Translations under genes and position numbers: made by a program
The notes under the pieces: generated by a model
What the model was told of the DNA's origin: nothing
The model's database searches: none
What the model saw: only the letters and a program-made list of their open reading frames with translations
Shown here: positions 1-14,476 of the stretch, piece after piece
Position numbering within the stretch: position 1 is the first letter of the stretch
Layout: each line of letters opens with the position of its first letter
DNA from: Epiperipatus broadwayi
Lineage: Eukaryota; Onychophora; Udeonychophora; Euonychophora; Peripatidae
Direction of reading: 5' to 3'
DNA: 64,000 nucleotides
NCBI GenBank assembly: GCA_028023455.1
Contig: JAQFVV010006246.1
Span: forward strand, 6,214,363-6,278,362

Positions 1-640
1 TCACAAAATCACATGCCCACAAACATTTTATCTTCCCCCTTCCCCCCACCAACCAATATTCGATTCAAAAATTATGAGCATCCGAGAAAAAATTGATAGT
101 GCTTTATAGGTTTTAAACTCTGAGATAAAAGCCAGTAATCTCACTAAGCTGTCTAATACATGTTGATAAACAGTTCATTAATGTTCATTGTGCACAACTA
201 TATGACAAAATATTAGGAACTTTTATTGGTCATTTATTAGACTAGAAATTATCCACTTAATGAATAACATTTCTGTAGTGCAATTTTCACTGCACTATCC
301 TCACACAAGATGTTGCAAGAAAAAGAATGAAATGGAAAATAGAAATCTGCCTTTCCTTCAAGGCCTCAAAAAAATCAATAGCAAACCGTTTTTGCAATCA
401 GTTGCTTTTTAAACTTTATTAAACTATTGGTCTATTATTGCTTAATGAAAACAATAAACTGAAAAAGTGAAAGGACATATTTATACTACTAACAAACCAA
501 TTGTTTAAACATTATTAGAAATTATATTTTATCATCCAATGGTCGTTATTTTTCAGAAATAAATTTTTATTATATTATATATAATTAAACTATACAGTAT
601 GATTTTTTTTATTTTTAAAAAATGTTTCTATAAAAAATAT
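1..640. other. AT-rich noncoding stretch
   Basis: No open frame, splice-bounded exon or element signature was recognised. The sequence is AT-rich with short A and T runs. Confidence 0.6.
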
Positions 641-644
641 AGAT

Positions 645-741
645 GTTGTCAAGCGTTGGTGCCTAGCAGTTAGCATAGCTGCCTTCCAAGCAGCTGGTCT
701 GGGGTCGCTTCCCAGTCAACACATTTGACACGGGACATATG
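645..741 (+). mobile_element. tRNA-derived SINE, copy 1
   Basis: This short element has an internal RNA polymerase III promoter layout. An A-box-like segment lies at about 664-681 (TAGCAGTTAGCATAGCTG) and a B-box-like segment at about 700-712 (GGGGTCGCTTCCC). It starts with TTGTCAAGCGTTG and ends with GACATATG. The minus-strand element at 38703-38807 starts and ends almost identically, so the two are copies of one SINE family. The B box has drifted from the tRNA consensus, so I treat it as a dead retroposon copy and not a tRNA gene. Confidence 0.6.
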
Positions 742-1029
742 TATATATATATATTAAATTCTATTTATATAGGAATTTTGGGCCTGTAGTTATAAATTAT
801 TTTACATGCACTTTTTTCTTAAATCAATTAATTAAGATCAACAGATAAATAAATATGTTTATACATCTATTTAATTGCAATTCCCATTAAATTTTATTTA
901 TTTTAAATAAAATTAAAAATAATTTTATTGTCGTTCTTAAGCATACCATAGGATTTACAATCAGAAATTATTAATTTTAAATATAATACTTGAAATACAG
1001 GCATTCTTCATATATCGGTAGCTTAAATG

Positions 1030-1660
1030 TAAATATAGGGAATTTAAACAAAGACTTTCAATCACCCTTCAACTATCCACACTATCTCATGCCACTGATT
1101 CACATGACCACTCACATGTAGAAAAGATAAATAATCACCAATATATGTATTTCATGCTGAACCAGCACTCATCAGTTGGTCCAGATCATCATCTCACACA
1201 CACATATATAATCAGTGCTCTGTTTATATTAAGATAGCAAATCTTCATACTTTAATGGACAGGCCTCAGTCTAATCCAACCTTCAAGTATTCAGCCATCC
1301 AAAACATTGAAAATTTGTTGATGGAATGCCCAAATCCTATGCTGTTATCAATATTATTGTTATGCCCATGGACATTCCATCATCAGATTTTCAATGGTAT
1401 GGATGGCTGAAGAGTTAGAGGTTGGAGTAGACTGAAGTCTGTTCATTAAAGTATGAAGATTTGCTATCTTGTGCGTGGGAGATGATCTGGATCAACTGAT
1501 GAGTGCTGGTTCAGCAAGAAATACATATATTGGTAATTATTTATCTTTTCTACGTGTGTGTGGTAATGTGTATCAGTGGTATGCGATAGAGTGGAAAGTT
1601 GGACGGTGCTTGAAAGTCTGTGTTCAAATCCCCTATATTTATAATTGTAAATATTTAATT
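1030..1660. repeat. Large palindromic (foldback) SINE-like dimer
   Basis: Two arms of about 300 bp are inverted copies of each other: about 1030-1328 and 1373-1655, around a central spacer of about 44 bp. Matches run the whole length, for example GCTGAACCAGCACTCATCAG in the left arm against its complement near 1500-1520. The left arm carries about 30 extra bases near 1200-1230. The right arm contains a B-box-like GTTCAAATCCCC at 1622-1633, so the arms look like a tRNA-type SINE in head-to-head orientation. The short open frames here are by-products of the repeat. Confidence 0.7.
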
Positions 1661-1664
1661 TCAT

Positions 1665-4600
1665 TAAACTGCACTGTGGTGGGGAAAGTAAATTCATTCA
1701 TTTCATTTTAATTAATATCTTTTATAATAATTCCTATTTAATTTTTGTTATTATAGCATTATGTATTGATATAATTTAAGAATCAAGCAAAATTTCAGAA
1801 AATCATAAATAAAATACTTATTTTTACATAATCGATATTTAAAAATAGGAAAAACAATATCGCAAAATTAATTATACTTTTCTGTTTATCCATCAATATC
1901 TTTGAAACAGTAAAGATAAATAATATAATTCCCATAGGAATATGCTAGCTTTACAAGTAGAAATAAAAGCTACCTACATTTTTTATACAGTTTAATATAT
2001 TGACCCTCATCTGATAAATCCAGATTAATTTAGGATCTCTAGTTAATAATAGTTAGATATTAATTTATTGGTAATATTAAATTTCATCTGCGATGTGTAG
2101 AAGCTATCTACCTGGAAAAAATTCTAAGCATGCTTGTGAAAAAATTTGAAAAATTAATCTGACTCAGATTTGAACCGCAAATAAACTGCCTATCAGATAC
2201 TTTCAAAATATTTATGAAACCAAGTAAATAAATTCAAAAATTAGTGCCAAGTAAAAAAAAAAACAAACATTAAAAATGAGAAATATCTTGTATTTAAAAT
2301 AATATAAAAACTAATTGTAAATTTTACAAATGTACAGCAAACTAAATGAAGCATATATTTTTTAATTATATTGCATTAAAAAATTTTTTATTTTTGTGAA
2401 AAGGATTTTTTTCCCCATAATTAAAAAAACTCGTCTTCAATTTCAAGTTAGTCTAGTAAATTAATCCAAGAATATTAGTAGAAAATTTAATTAAAAACTA
2501 AGTTATAATTTGATTATCAAACTTAGAATTCACTGAAGCTTATGAATTAGCTTTATTTTATTATTATTTATTTTTAAATGGTTAAATAATTTGTAATACA
2601 GCTATTCAATTATTAAATTTATTTATAATTAAAAACAATTTTAATTATTCTAATGAATTTTTAGAATAATATATTCTTCCTAAATTATTAAATTTCTGTT
2701 ACAGCATAAATAGTTATGCTAAATTAGTTCCATTCCATAATAAAAAGAAAGACTGAATTTATTAATTAACTAACTAGTTAAAATAATTAATTAATATCAT
2801 TAATGCTTCCACACTGAATGTAGTTGTTTGTGCATACATGTGAGGATCAATCCATAATTAAATATCCTGGATCTGGCTAAATAAGTCATGATATGCCCTA
2901 CCTATAACATGTGGGATTATACAAAATATAATAAAAAACACAGATAATATAATGACCACTTCAATACATGAGCTGACAATATGGTAAGTGTTTGTTTGTG
3001 CTTAAAAAGGTGCTACAATGACCAAACTTTTTTTTTAACAAAAAAGACAAAAAATTGGTTTCATAATAAAAAAAGAAAAACAGGTTGCTTTTGTTTCATA
3101 AAATTACACAGCTTTATAACATTTATGATAAATATAACATAGCATTTTAAATAATCATTATTATTTTTTAAAAAATGATACTTTTCGTAGGTATGAACTT
3201 TTTTTTTAATAAAATGGGTTTTAAAAATTCATAAAACTATATACACTTTAACTCAAAGTTGGATTTGATATAAACACATGCTTTTAATATTTCAATTTTT
3301 TTTTTCATTTGTCCTCATAAAGTTCACAGATGAAAATATCATTTAATGGGGATATTAGATTCTGGAAAACAAGTAAAATTCAACAACTTCTAAAATGTTT
3401 TTAAATGATATATGCTTACCCGTGAAACATTTAAATATTTCAATCTGTCTATTTTGATAGGACTCATCATTTTGTCACCATTCATTAATCTTTTCATTGA
3501 TGATAAAACTTAAAAATTCGAATACATTTTTAAATAAATTCCATTCACAACATAACATCCAAATATTAGCACATGGTGGATACTTAACATGAGATGAACA
3601 GATAATGTGTGTTTAAAATTATAATTTTTTTTTTTTAACATTCCTTTTTTGCCTTATCATTTTTTTAAATATGATTAAAATTTGGAATCTTTCGTTGACA
3701 GAACAAGATGCAGTGGAATATTTTCAAAATTATCTGATAGTGCCTGCCTGAAAAGTGTGATAATGTTTACAATATGACACTTTATGTGTAAACAGAGACA
3801 CAATGGTTTGTTTGGAAAGGAATGTGGTTAGAAGGCTCCAAATTTGTGAGTGCACTGAGGTTAGTTTACAGCTGGTTAAATGAATTTACATTTAATTACA
3901 ACCCATTGGACTTTTATATTTTTTTATTTTATTTATCATTTTAATAAATAAACAATAAAGTAAACATTGAATATGATACTCAGCCATATTGTTTATACTA
4001 TGTGTTGGAAGCCCTGAAAATGAATTATTTTAAATAAAATAGCTGCTAAACTTTAGGCAGGTATATTACATAAATATCAAAATAATCATGCATCTACTAA
4101 TACAGCATTACAAAAGTTTTTCAGAATCATGGGATATTTTTCAAGTTCAAAAAAGTGTGATATCAGTAGCAAAAATAGTTTGAATTACCAGTCAGTTTTG
4201 CTGCAATCTAAGTTTTTTTATGTTGAACATCTTATTGGCATCTATTGAAAAATGATTGATATAGTGTTTATGTGGTTATTGGATATATGGGCAGTATAAT
4301 TAACATCAATCAGTTCATTGCAAAATAAATTTTGTATTTTAAATAAAACATTTTTTTCTCTTCTCTAGAAAACATTAAAATTACTGTCAGCATACAAAAA
4401 AACTAATTTATTAGTAATTTCATATATGCTTGATGTAAACTGTTAATATATTAAAATTTTCTCCAAATAGATTCTTTAACTCTAAAACTTTTACTTTTGA
4501 CACCTTGACTGACTATTTAATATTTTCGTGATTAGAACAATCCAAATAAATAATAATTTAATTTGTTTTACATAAATCAGATAACAGAATATAGAACAAA

Positions 4601-6000
4601 TACATTACAAATAATCACTTATCTTTTTGTTCTAGCAAAAGAATATTTTGTGTCAAAACATGTCTTGATTAATTTTGAAATGTAGTCATTTGATGAAATG
4701 AGTGATTGCATTGTATAGAATAATAGCAACAAGATGTTTCTTTTAGCATTAATTATTTTATTTTATTAAAAAGATAAGTTGTTTATCAAATGTTAATTAC
4801 CCAAAAAATAGCAATTAAAAATAAGCCAATTAGTAAATTAAAATAAATAACATGTTTCTCTTAAAAGTGTTGGCTGCAGTCAGTTTCCTTCAGTACAAAC
4901 TATCAGCTATTCAAATTATCCAAGCAATTTTAATATCACATTAAAGGTACAAAGTTAGAAGTTGTAGATAAAAACTGGTTCAAGAGAGGATAATTTTCCA
5001 GCAGATAGAATTTTAAAAATTATTATCATTTATCTGTATTTATTATCCTATACCACAACATAATAGATAAAAAAACCCCAGCGATCAGCACTATCTTCCT
5101 CTAGTTATAGGTGAAGAAAGTTTATCAAGTTAAGCTCTGAATACCAAAAGAAAAATTGATAGTGCCTGTTACATCATGAGTTTTGAAAATAAATGATCCA
5201 TTTAGAATATATTGCTTGACACAAAAATATTGGTTACTGAAGAATTCATAAAGCCCAAATACAAATGCTAAAAAAATCAACAGAAACGGAAAATCTAGTA
5301 TATGAAACCAGCTAAAGAACCAACTTGAAAAATATGTGCTACATTTGAAAGCCCTATAAATGTTCTATATATAAAAAAAAACATGGTTTATTTTAATTGT
5401 TATGGATGTCATTTTCGATTTTAATGCTAAATTTGATGTCTTGTTATTGGATTTATGTTCTTTTTTAGTTGCTTATGGGTGATATGAATATACTATAGTT
5501 TTATCTGATAATTTACGTGGGCTTATGACACACTATATGAATTAACTACATAGTTACAGCTTTAATCAAGCTATCTTTTTTGCCTACATGCACAATTCAT
5601 TTTTTAAAAGTTTTTATTTCAGATCATTTTGCAAATTTATTTATACAACTGTAAGCAATAGATAAACAAACACTTTATTATAATCAGAACTGAGATAGTA
5701 CTTTGCTTTGAATGACATTGGTTCTGCATTTTTAAAATTTCAGATATTTGTAAATCTTTAACTGCAAAATCAATGGTTTATTTAAAATTGACAAGCAACA
5801 GCAGAAAACACTAACATGGATAATTGATAATTTAGTAGCAAAAAATAATCAAACAAATTATATACTAAAATTAAATATATCAATAAATTAAAATTTCAGT
5901 ATTATCAAAAAATATTTATTGTTGAAAATATTTACTTGAAATGGAAAATGATTAAATTTTAAAAAAGAAAATTTTGTCTAACCAAATTAAAAATTATAAA
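1665..6000. other. Long AT-rich noncoding stretch
   Basis: No gene was recognised in over 4 kb. The sequence has many A/T homopolymers and stop codons in all frames. The only hint is a minus-strand B-box-like segment (GCGGTTCAAATCTGAG) around 2165-2182, which may belong to a decayed SINE. Confidence 0.55.
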
Positions 6001-6004
6001 TATG

Positions 6005-6150
6005 ATATTAATCATCTGTGTTCTTTATTACTGTTTCACGATGTTTTTTTACAACACACTATGACATTTTCGTTGAGGGCAATCACAACTGTCACAGGGG
6101 GTTGCAAAAAATCATTGTGAAACAGTAATAAAGACCCTAGATGATTAATA
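6005..6150. mobile_element. Short inverted-repeat element (MITE-like)
   Basis: The left end TATTAATCATCT, followed by CTTTATTACTGTTTCAC, is matched in reverse complement at the right end (GTGAAACAGTAATAAAG, then AGATGATTAATA). Arms are about 45 bp around a spacer of about 50 bp. There is no coding capacity. Size and terminal inverted repeats suggest a miniature DNA transposon. The superfamily cannot be assigned, because no target duplication is evident. Confidence 0.5.
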
Positions 6151-6559
6151 TTATATGGATTTGCCAAAGCGATAATACTTCATAAAGATTTATAAATATG
6201 ACAATTTGTTAAAAGTTCAAAATAATGAAAAATATATTGTTCATTTGTTTAATAAATTTTTTTCACATGTGAATAGATTATATGTATACCAATACAATAT
6301 TTGTCATTTGCTTCTTTTCATCTTAATTCCTTTTTAAGTATGGAGATTGCTACTTTCAGTTGTTTTATATGAGTAATCTTTAAATTTCGGCTTGTTCAGT
6401 TGAATTTGATTGTTTAACACTAAAAATTCTTATAAAAATACTTCTATTTTATATCTGTTCTTGTTTATTTAATCTTTCCCAAGAGTTGCATCATTTTCAA
6501 ATATTTGAAAGTTTATATTATTATGCTTATTTTTAAAAAGAGTGACTCCTTACTTTTTA

Positions 6560-7290
6560 ATAATTATAGACAAATATCTAGTTTCTTTGATTTCTAGATT
6601 ATTGGAAAATAGAGCTAAAAAAATGATTTTATTCTTATTTAAAAATAATATATTGTCTGAGCATCTATATAGATTTGTTGCTAGCTGAAGTACAATGGAT
6701 GCTTACTATAATTGTGCTGATAATTTGACTGAGCTCAAAATTGTTTCTATATATTTAAACTCATCTAAAGCATTTGAATCTGTATCTTATAAAATTTTAC
6801 TTCAATACATATGTTTTCACAATCTTTTTGCTTTTTGGCTTGCAAGTTAATTAAAAGAATAGGAAGCAAGCAACAAATATTTGGGGAATTACTAGTTCTT
6901 CTGTAATAGTAAATCATGATGTACTATAAGGTTCAGGTCTGGGTCTTATTTTATTCTATAATTTATGTAGATAATATATTTTCACTATATTTAAAATTAA
7001 AGATTTATGGTTTTGCAGATGATATTGCTTTATATTATGACACAATTTGATTTAATTATCTTGCAAAAATAATTAATGATTTATTTTAAATTAGCAAATG
7101 GTAAGTTTTTAAATGTTTATCAGTTAATATGAGTAAAACAAAAGCGATACATTTTTCTTATAAATTTGTATCATTTTCTCTTGACATCATTATTTGTAAT
7201 AATTATTTTTTATATTAATAGTACTTGTGCTAATATTTTATTTGTTAATAATTATTAAATATCTAGGTATAATATTTAATTCTGGATTGT
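6560..7290 (+). pseudogene. Decayed LINE reverse transcriptase domain
   Basis: Fragments of a non-LTR retrotransposon reverse transcriptase can be read in shifting frames. At about 6757-6840 the translation LNSSKAFESVSYKILL resembles the usual L-SKAFD-V-H-ILL block of jockey/CR1-type enzymes, with the catalytic Asp replaced by Ser. At about 7005-7045 the translation YGFADDIALYYD is the catalytic F/Y-ADD block. The stretch GSGLGLILFYN between them matches the usual G-LGP-LF segment. Many stops and frameshifts show it is dead. The (ATT)n tract begins right behind it, close to where a LINE 3' end could lie. Confidence 0.7.
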
Positions 7291-7370
7291 TCTGGTGAAA
7301 TCATGTTGACTATCTTTGTTCTCACTTATGTAAATAAAATTATACATTTTTCCATCCCTGATCAGCTTTA

Positions 7371-8035
<665 letters not shown>

Positions 8036-8039
8036 CAAA

Positions 8040-9940
8040 GCAATATTATGTTACTATCTCTCCATTTGGAGAATTGTTCTACTTAGGCAATGTTTACTTT
8101 ATCTGTTTAACATAATTATACAATAGTGTTATTTTTTGGTAGATTCTGAATACATCTGATAGAAGCACTTGTGGAAATCATAGTACACTCATGTTATTTA
8201 CATTTGTATAGAATAATCTTAATAGATATTGTAAAAGGATTTGCTTAGATACTACATTTTCTGTTGTAAATGCATGACTATCCATTACATATCAATTACT
8301 TATATCAAATTTTCTCAAGACTTCCAGTCAAAAGTAATTTAATTATAATGATCCTAAATTATTTAATATGTTTAGACAAGAATGGTTTTGAATTTAACTA
8401 ACACTAGCTATTTGACTTTTACTAAATGTTTAAGTCATTGGTTATATTATAATAAATAATATTTACATTATATTTTACATTTTATCTGCTATATTTTAAA
8501 TTGACCCCAAATTTTTCTTATACGGAGTTTGTATTACAGTGATATTTGTTTGCTATTTACTGAATAAATAGCATGTGTTTTAAACAGTTCATTGAATAAA
8601 CTACCTTTTGTATATGATCATTTTATTAATATGTACTCAGTTTGCCTGTAAAATTAATTTTATTATTATTATATGTTGATTTCAATTAGGAAATCTTAGT
8701 GTAGCACACATATGCATAGCTCATTATTTCAAAGCAATAAAGTACATTTAATAGCATACTTCATGGTGCGTGTATAAATCTTTTAGTTATTAATACATTG
8801 AATTTCTTTGTATTAAACTGCATTTGTTTTGTTGTTAATTTCACATTTGTTATAAATAATATTAAATTCTTATGTACATTATGTTTCAAATATAATCTTT
8901 ATTCTTTAAAACACTTCTATGCTGAGTCACACATTCCTTAAATATATAATTATCTGTTTATCATAATCTGAGAGTCAATACTCCAAACATCACATTAGAC
9001 AATCTGGGAATATGAACGATAGGTGATCATGTAAAAGAATCAGTGAAGTACTTTTAAAATAAATCAAAAGCTGGATCTGTCATACAAATCTTTTCATAGC
9101 TAAGTATAAATGCTTTTAAATATAAGTGAAATTGTATCCCATGAAAGTCTCGAAATTTAGATTTTATATCATATCACTGATAAATAAATAAAATGATTAC
9201 GTAACAAGAGGCATGCTCAGATAATGTTAAGGCATCAACATTTATTATACCGTGAATTTCAAAAGATATAAACTTTATTTATGTTAAAATGAATGATTTT
9301 GCCATCATATAAACAATATTAATTTTCTTTTTATTATAAAGCAAAAATAAATGTTTTCCATTCATTGTTAAATGTTTGTCATATTGCATTAAAATGATGT
9401 TTAATACCATATATACATTTGGTAATGAACATTTTAAAACTTTACAACCAATCAGAATATAATCATAATATTAAATAAAAATTCAGGCTATCATTCTGAT
9501 GGGAAAATTCAGGTGTTTAAACATCTAGTTTTCTTAATGATTGGAAGTTTTTCTCAAGAAATTTACATATAATAAGAGAAGTCAATCTGTTAATTTTTTC
9601 ACTAATTATTGTAAAGTGCAACACAGAATGCCTTTAAATTGATTTGATTGGTTATATGTAATAAAAGCAATAACTATAGTAGTAATAATAATAACAATAA
9701 TATTTATAATGATAATAATAATAAATGCTATTTCATTTTCTTTATAAGTGACAGTGATGAACTAGTATTGCCTTAATAAAATGAATACTTATTCCTTATT
9801 GTAAATATTTCTTATTGTAGCTATATCAAATCAAATGAATTTTCAGTATGGTACACTATAATTATGGTTGAAAGGAAAAATTAGGACATAAAATTAATGC
9901 ATCATCTGTTGTAGCAAATACACACACACATATATATATA
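8040..9940. other. AT-rich noncoding stretch
   Basis: No gene or element was recognised. A short imperfect ATA/ATG-rich stretch occurs near 9680-9730 and a short (CA)n(TA)n tract near 9920-9947. Confidence 0.55.
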
Positions 9941-9946
9941 TATATA

Positions 9947-10463
9947 ATGAATAGAAATGAGAATATCTATTAAATAGAGATAAACTTTAACTTTTGATGT
10001 TACTAAAAAATTATCAATTACTACTAATTAATGATTCCTAAGGCTAAGCAAGTTTTTCTCATAAACATATAATAGCTCTTTTGTTGGGAGTCTTTGAAGT
10101 AAAAGGGGTCATATCTTACTTCAAATTCAAGTTTTTATATGGATTTATCCAGAAAACTATTTTTTATAAGTGTGAGAATGTGAAAGAAGAGCATCTTTCT
10201 TGACATTCTGCAAATAATAATTTTAACTTCTCCAGAGTTGTAAATGTTGAATTACATGTTTATATGGATTGTTATTATAATAATAAATAGCAATGAGGAC
10301 ATAATATCCACTAAATAGAAATAAACTTTAATTTTTGATGTTAAGCATCAAAAGTTAGTTTATTTTTATTTAATGGATATTATCTCCTTGTTTATATTCA
10401 TTACATCAAAAGTTAAACTTTATTTCTATTTAACAGATATTATCTCCTTATTTCTATTCATTA
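9947..10463. repeat. Four-copy 55-60 bp repeat in mixed orientation
   Basis: Copies lie at about 9947-10001 (+), 10285-10341 (+), 10344-10402 (-) and 10403-10463 (-). The shared content is a block like ATAGAAATRAGGA, then an ATATC segment, then AAATAGAAATAAA, then CTTTTGATGT. The second and third copies form a palindrome around 10342. The last two are a direct tandem pair. They could be arms of a small foldback transposon. No coding content. Confidence 0.65.
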
Positions 10464-10469
10464 TTATAA

Positions 10470-13400
10470 TTCATATAAATATTTAATTCAATATATATAT
10501 ATATCATTAAAAAGCAGTTACTACTTAGACAATACCAATATCAACAACAATCAACAATCTCAAACTGTTGTCAAGGTAATCTCCTTTTAACCATAAAGGT
10601 AAAATCTCCCAGCTTTATTACTGGTCTAAGCACAACTTTGTTATGAAGAATCTGAAGCAGCTAATTGTAAAAAAATGTTTAATTTATTGATCTATTTTTA
10701 TAGATGCCTTTTTTTGTTAATTCTGAAAAGTTTTTTAATATCAATCATCTATTGCATGCATCTCTGATCAACTCATTTCCATTTGTTTCTTTTTATTACT
10801 TCAGATAAGAAATTGATCAACTTACTAAATGTCTACATATTTTTGATTCTTCTGAATCTTTGTACTTATTCTATCAGGTTTTTTAATATAAGTTATCTAT
10901 TTAATATATCTTTATTTATTTTTTAATGTTTTATTATCTCAGTGAGCCCAACATCTGTTTGATTTTAACCATTCATTTTTCTTGTCTAATAGAAAAACAG
11001 TAGCCAATTATATTTTGTCCATTTGGTTTTGTGTTACTTAATTTCAGTTTTTATAATTGTTGGTTGCTTAATTTAGAGAAAGGTCAAATTTTGTTTTCAG
11101 AAGCAATTATTAAATAAGACTTTTTTTTTAAACAATGGGATTTATATTCTCAAGGGTATTTTTGTACTTTAAAATAAAGTTCTAACTTGCAATAATTGAA
11201 GAAATTTGTTGATCAAATTATTATTAATATTTTGATCATACAATTTAATGTTTTCCATAAAATTTTGTTTAGTTTAATTGGATTAAAAATTTATTTAGAA
11301 TTTATTACAAATTATTTTTATTTTATCATATTCATCTTAACTTTAATTTTTCTGAATTCGTTGCATAAATCTATGAATTTATTTATTGAGATGGTTATGT
11401 GTCTCATGACATATAATAACGTAGTAGTGTATATACATATACATATAAAGTTAAAAGGAGAAATAAACAATTTTTTGTAGATATTTGCTATATTAAACTA
11501 GAATAACAGTTAAGAGTTAAATAATAATTTTAAATTTAAAAAATTATTATAAATTAAACACGCAAAAAGGTCTATTTAATGTTTTACTCTAATTCTGAGA
11601 ATTAATACAAGCATGTTTTTATGTTACAATAGATATACTGGTAATTATAAAATTCCATTATTTTAATTAGATTAAGATTTTTTAAAAAAATCTTACAAAA
11701 TTGTTTTTGAAAGGATTAAGGTAAACTGAAAAGTTAAATTCTCTTCAGTCAAGATAAAGAAAGAATTTACTTGTTTTTAAATCCCAGGATATATTATAAA
11801 AATGTGGATTTGAATCGTTTATAAGACTTACAACAGTTATACAGCACAATTATTATAAAGTTATAACTGAAGGCAAGAAATATATCTGTTGCTAAGGTCA
11901 CAATATTAGTTTGAATTCACATGGAAGCAAATGCCAGATTTTTTGTTCCATAGCCCATATATATGTATTAAATGACATGCTTGAAGTCTACCAAATTACA
12001 GTAACTGTATGCCAAGTTACGAAATTTACATCTTTTCTGAAGATGTAAATAAACCAGTCTAGTTTTAGAATGGACTAACTTACCAAGAGATTTCAATAAA
12101 TAGCCAACTTACTAAAACGTATCATACTCTAGTTTATACACACACAGTTTTATCAATATGCAAAGAAGCACTAATGCATAATTACTGCCAGCCATATGAA
12201 AATTGTCCATGCAGATATTTATTTCATGATATATCAAGCAGTGATGGAAGAAGTTAGATAGTTTTAAAGTTAAATAATTTTTAACTAAATTTATTCTATG
12301 AAAAATAAAACAAGTAAAGAAATAATAAATAGATTTGTTCCCACTGTTATACATAAATGACATTTTCTATTTTATTTTATTAAAAAAAGCAGACTTGGAA
12401 ATATTATTGTAAATAAAGAAACAAAAAACCAAAATCTTTTAAAAATAAATTTCCAAATTACAATGTTTTTTTAAAAAACAAAACAAAACAAACAAAAACT
12501 TTTACTTAAAATGTACAACCTTCATTTGTAAAAAGACAATAATAATAATACACATATATATGTGCATTGGTTTTATGTATATATATTTTTAACATAAGAA
12601 TTAATTTGGTTATTAAAAAAATATAACTAAGTTTGTTTTTGATTAATGAAATATCAGTGTGCATACATATTTGAATGCATGTCATGTCAAACACATATAT
12701 GTTAAAATTAATTATATATTATAAAAATGAATTTTTTTATTGGTTTATGACAATTCAAAAATGTTAATTTTAAATTATTATACAGCACATTTGAATGCTT
12801 ACATAGGTGTGTTTTATATAAAATTATTGAGATATATGTAAATTATAATGTAATAGCATATTTTATTTTTTTATTCTAATCAGCATACTTAGCAGACCTT
12901 AATTTAATTTTATTGTTATTAGTAAATTTATATTTCATTAAGTTATTTCAGCGAATTTATTGAATATGAGGCAAACGGCCCCGAAAGCACTTAGCATTTA
13001 ATATTTTTTGCACTCTTTATAGCTTCTCTTTCAAGTGCTTCACACGCTTTTAATTTTATATATTAATCCTAGAAAGTGTTTAACATATTGTAAATGTATT
13101 TATCTCTTAGTCACAGTAAGTTATAGAGCTCTTGCTCTCTGAGTTGGACTATGCATTAATGGTCATGTTTGATTTATGGACATCCAATTGATGATGATTT
13201 CATTACTTTTATGTAATGCTGTATGGTGCAAAAGGGGATATCCTTTAAAGTCCATGCACTAACTTTTATTTTAGTAATAATTAGAAATTAAATTTATAGT
13301 TGGTCATTACATTAATGGTATTAAGTGGCCGGAGCATTGATGATGATCAGCATTATCTGATTTTTAAAAAATATTCTGTTGGATTAACACGAGTCTGTGC

Positions 13401-13690
13401 ATCCAAATTATTGTTGTATTGCTGCTCTAAATTTGGCAGTGGCTAAATAATTAGCCTTGTCTATAGTAGACCCATTTCAAATCCAGTCACAAGATTGACT
13501 GTTGATTTTATTTTTGATCATTTATGATGACAAATGATTACTATTCTTCTCTGTAATTCTGGTGAACTTATAGTGTTTTTCAGTTATGTTCTGATCTATC
13601 ATGTCAGCCGTCTGATGGTGTTGATGCTAACCAAAAACACATTAATATAACGTTCCCAGGCTAGCGATTCTCTATTAATATTGACTTTTT
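10470..13690. other. AT-rich noncoding stretch with minor signals
   Basis: No gene was recognised; open frames here are low-complexity Ile/Leu/Phe/Asn-rich runs. A perfect 10-bp hairpin (TTTACATCTT, 5-base loop) lies at 12025-12049. A tRNA-like segment lies near 13434-13490 (TGGCAGTGGCTAAATAATTAG, then TTTCAAATCC) and may be a worn SINE. Confidence 0.5.
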
Positions 13691-13699
13691 TTTTTGTTA

Positions 13700-14455
13700 C
13701 AAATTTTACTTTCTTTCGTTTCAAAATTATTTTTCCCAAATAATATTTTTGACAATGGGATAATAATAGTTGTTTTTTAATTTTTATTGACAAGAGGGTC
13801 TTTTTTGGTGTATGTTCAAATATTAATTTGGGTTTTTAAATAGTATTACTGTTTTTTAAAATTTGATTGACAAAATTCAAGAGAGAACAGGGTTTTTTTT
13901 TATGTATCTTTATATAATAATTTACGTTACTTTTATTGGTTTACATTTGATTGACAACAATTAGTGGGAAAGGTGTTTTTATGTATGATTAAATAATAAT
14001 TTATGTTACTTTTATTTTACATTTGATTGCAGACAACAATTATTGGGAGAAGGGTTTTTTTTTGTGTATGTTTAAATAAAAATTTAAGTTACTTTTATTT
14101 TACATTTGATTGACAACCAATTTTACTTTCTTTCGTTTATAAATTATTTTTCCCAAATAATATTTTTGACAATGGGACAGTAATAGTTGTTTCTTAATTT
14201 TTATTGACAAGAGGGTCTTTTTTGGTGTATGATCAAATAATAATTTGGGTTATGTTTAAATAATAATTTATGTTACTTTTATTGGTTTACATTTGATTGA
14301 CAATAATTAGTAGGAGGGGTGTTTTTGTGTATGTTTAAATAATAATTTACATTACTTTTATTTTACATTTGATTGACAACAATTATTGGGAGAAGGGGTT
14401 ACGTTTAAATAATTACGTTTAAATAAAAATTTAAGTTACTTTTATTTTACATTTG
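13700..14455. repeat. Satellite-like complex tandem repeat
   Basis: A block containing CTTTCTTTCG and AATATTTTTGACAATGGGA occurs at about 13700-13813 and again at about 14117-14230, a spacing of about 417 bp. Between and after these blocks a shorter unit recurs at roughly 80-bp spacing. It contains TTACATTTGATTGACAA, a G-rich TTGGGAGAAGGG segment and GTATGTTTAAATAATAATTTA. Together they form a higher-order repeat of nearly two periods. The block ends sharply at the Merlin fragment. Confidence 0.7.
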
Positions 14456-14476
14456 ACAAAGGCCATTTGGAATCCC

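Noticed and set aside
1464-1711. Overlapping short open frames on both strands
   Set aside because: They lie in the right arm of the 1-kb palindrome and follow from the repeat.
11196-11480. 94-residue plus-strand frame with hydrophobic stretches
   Set aside because: Ile/Phe/Leu/Asn-rich because of base composition; no recognisable membrane protein.
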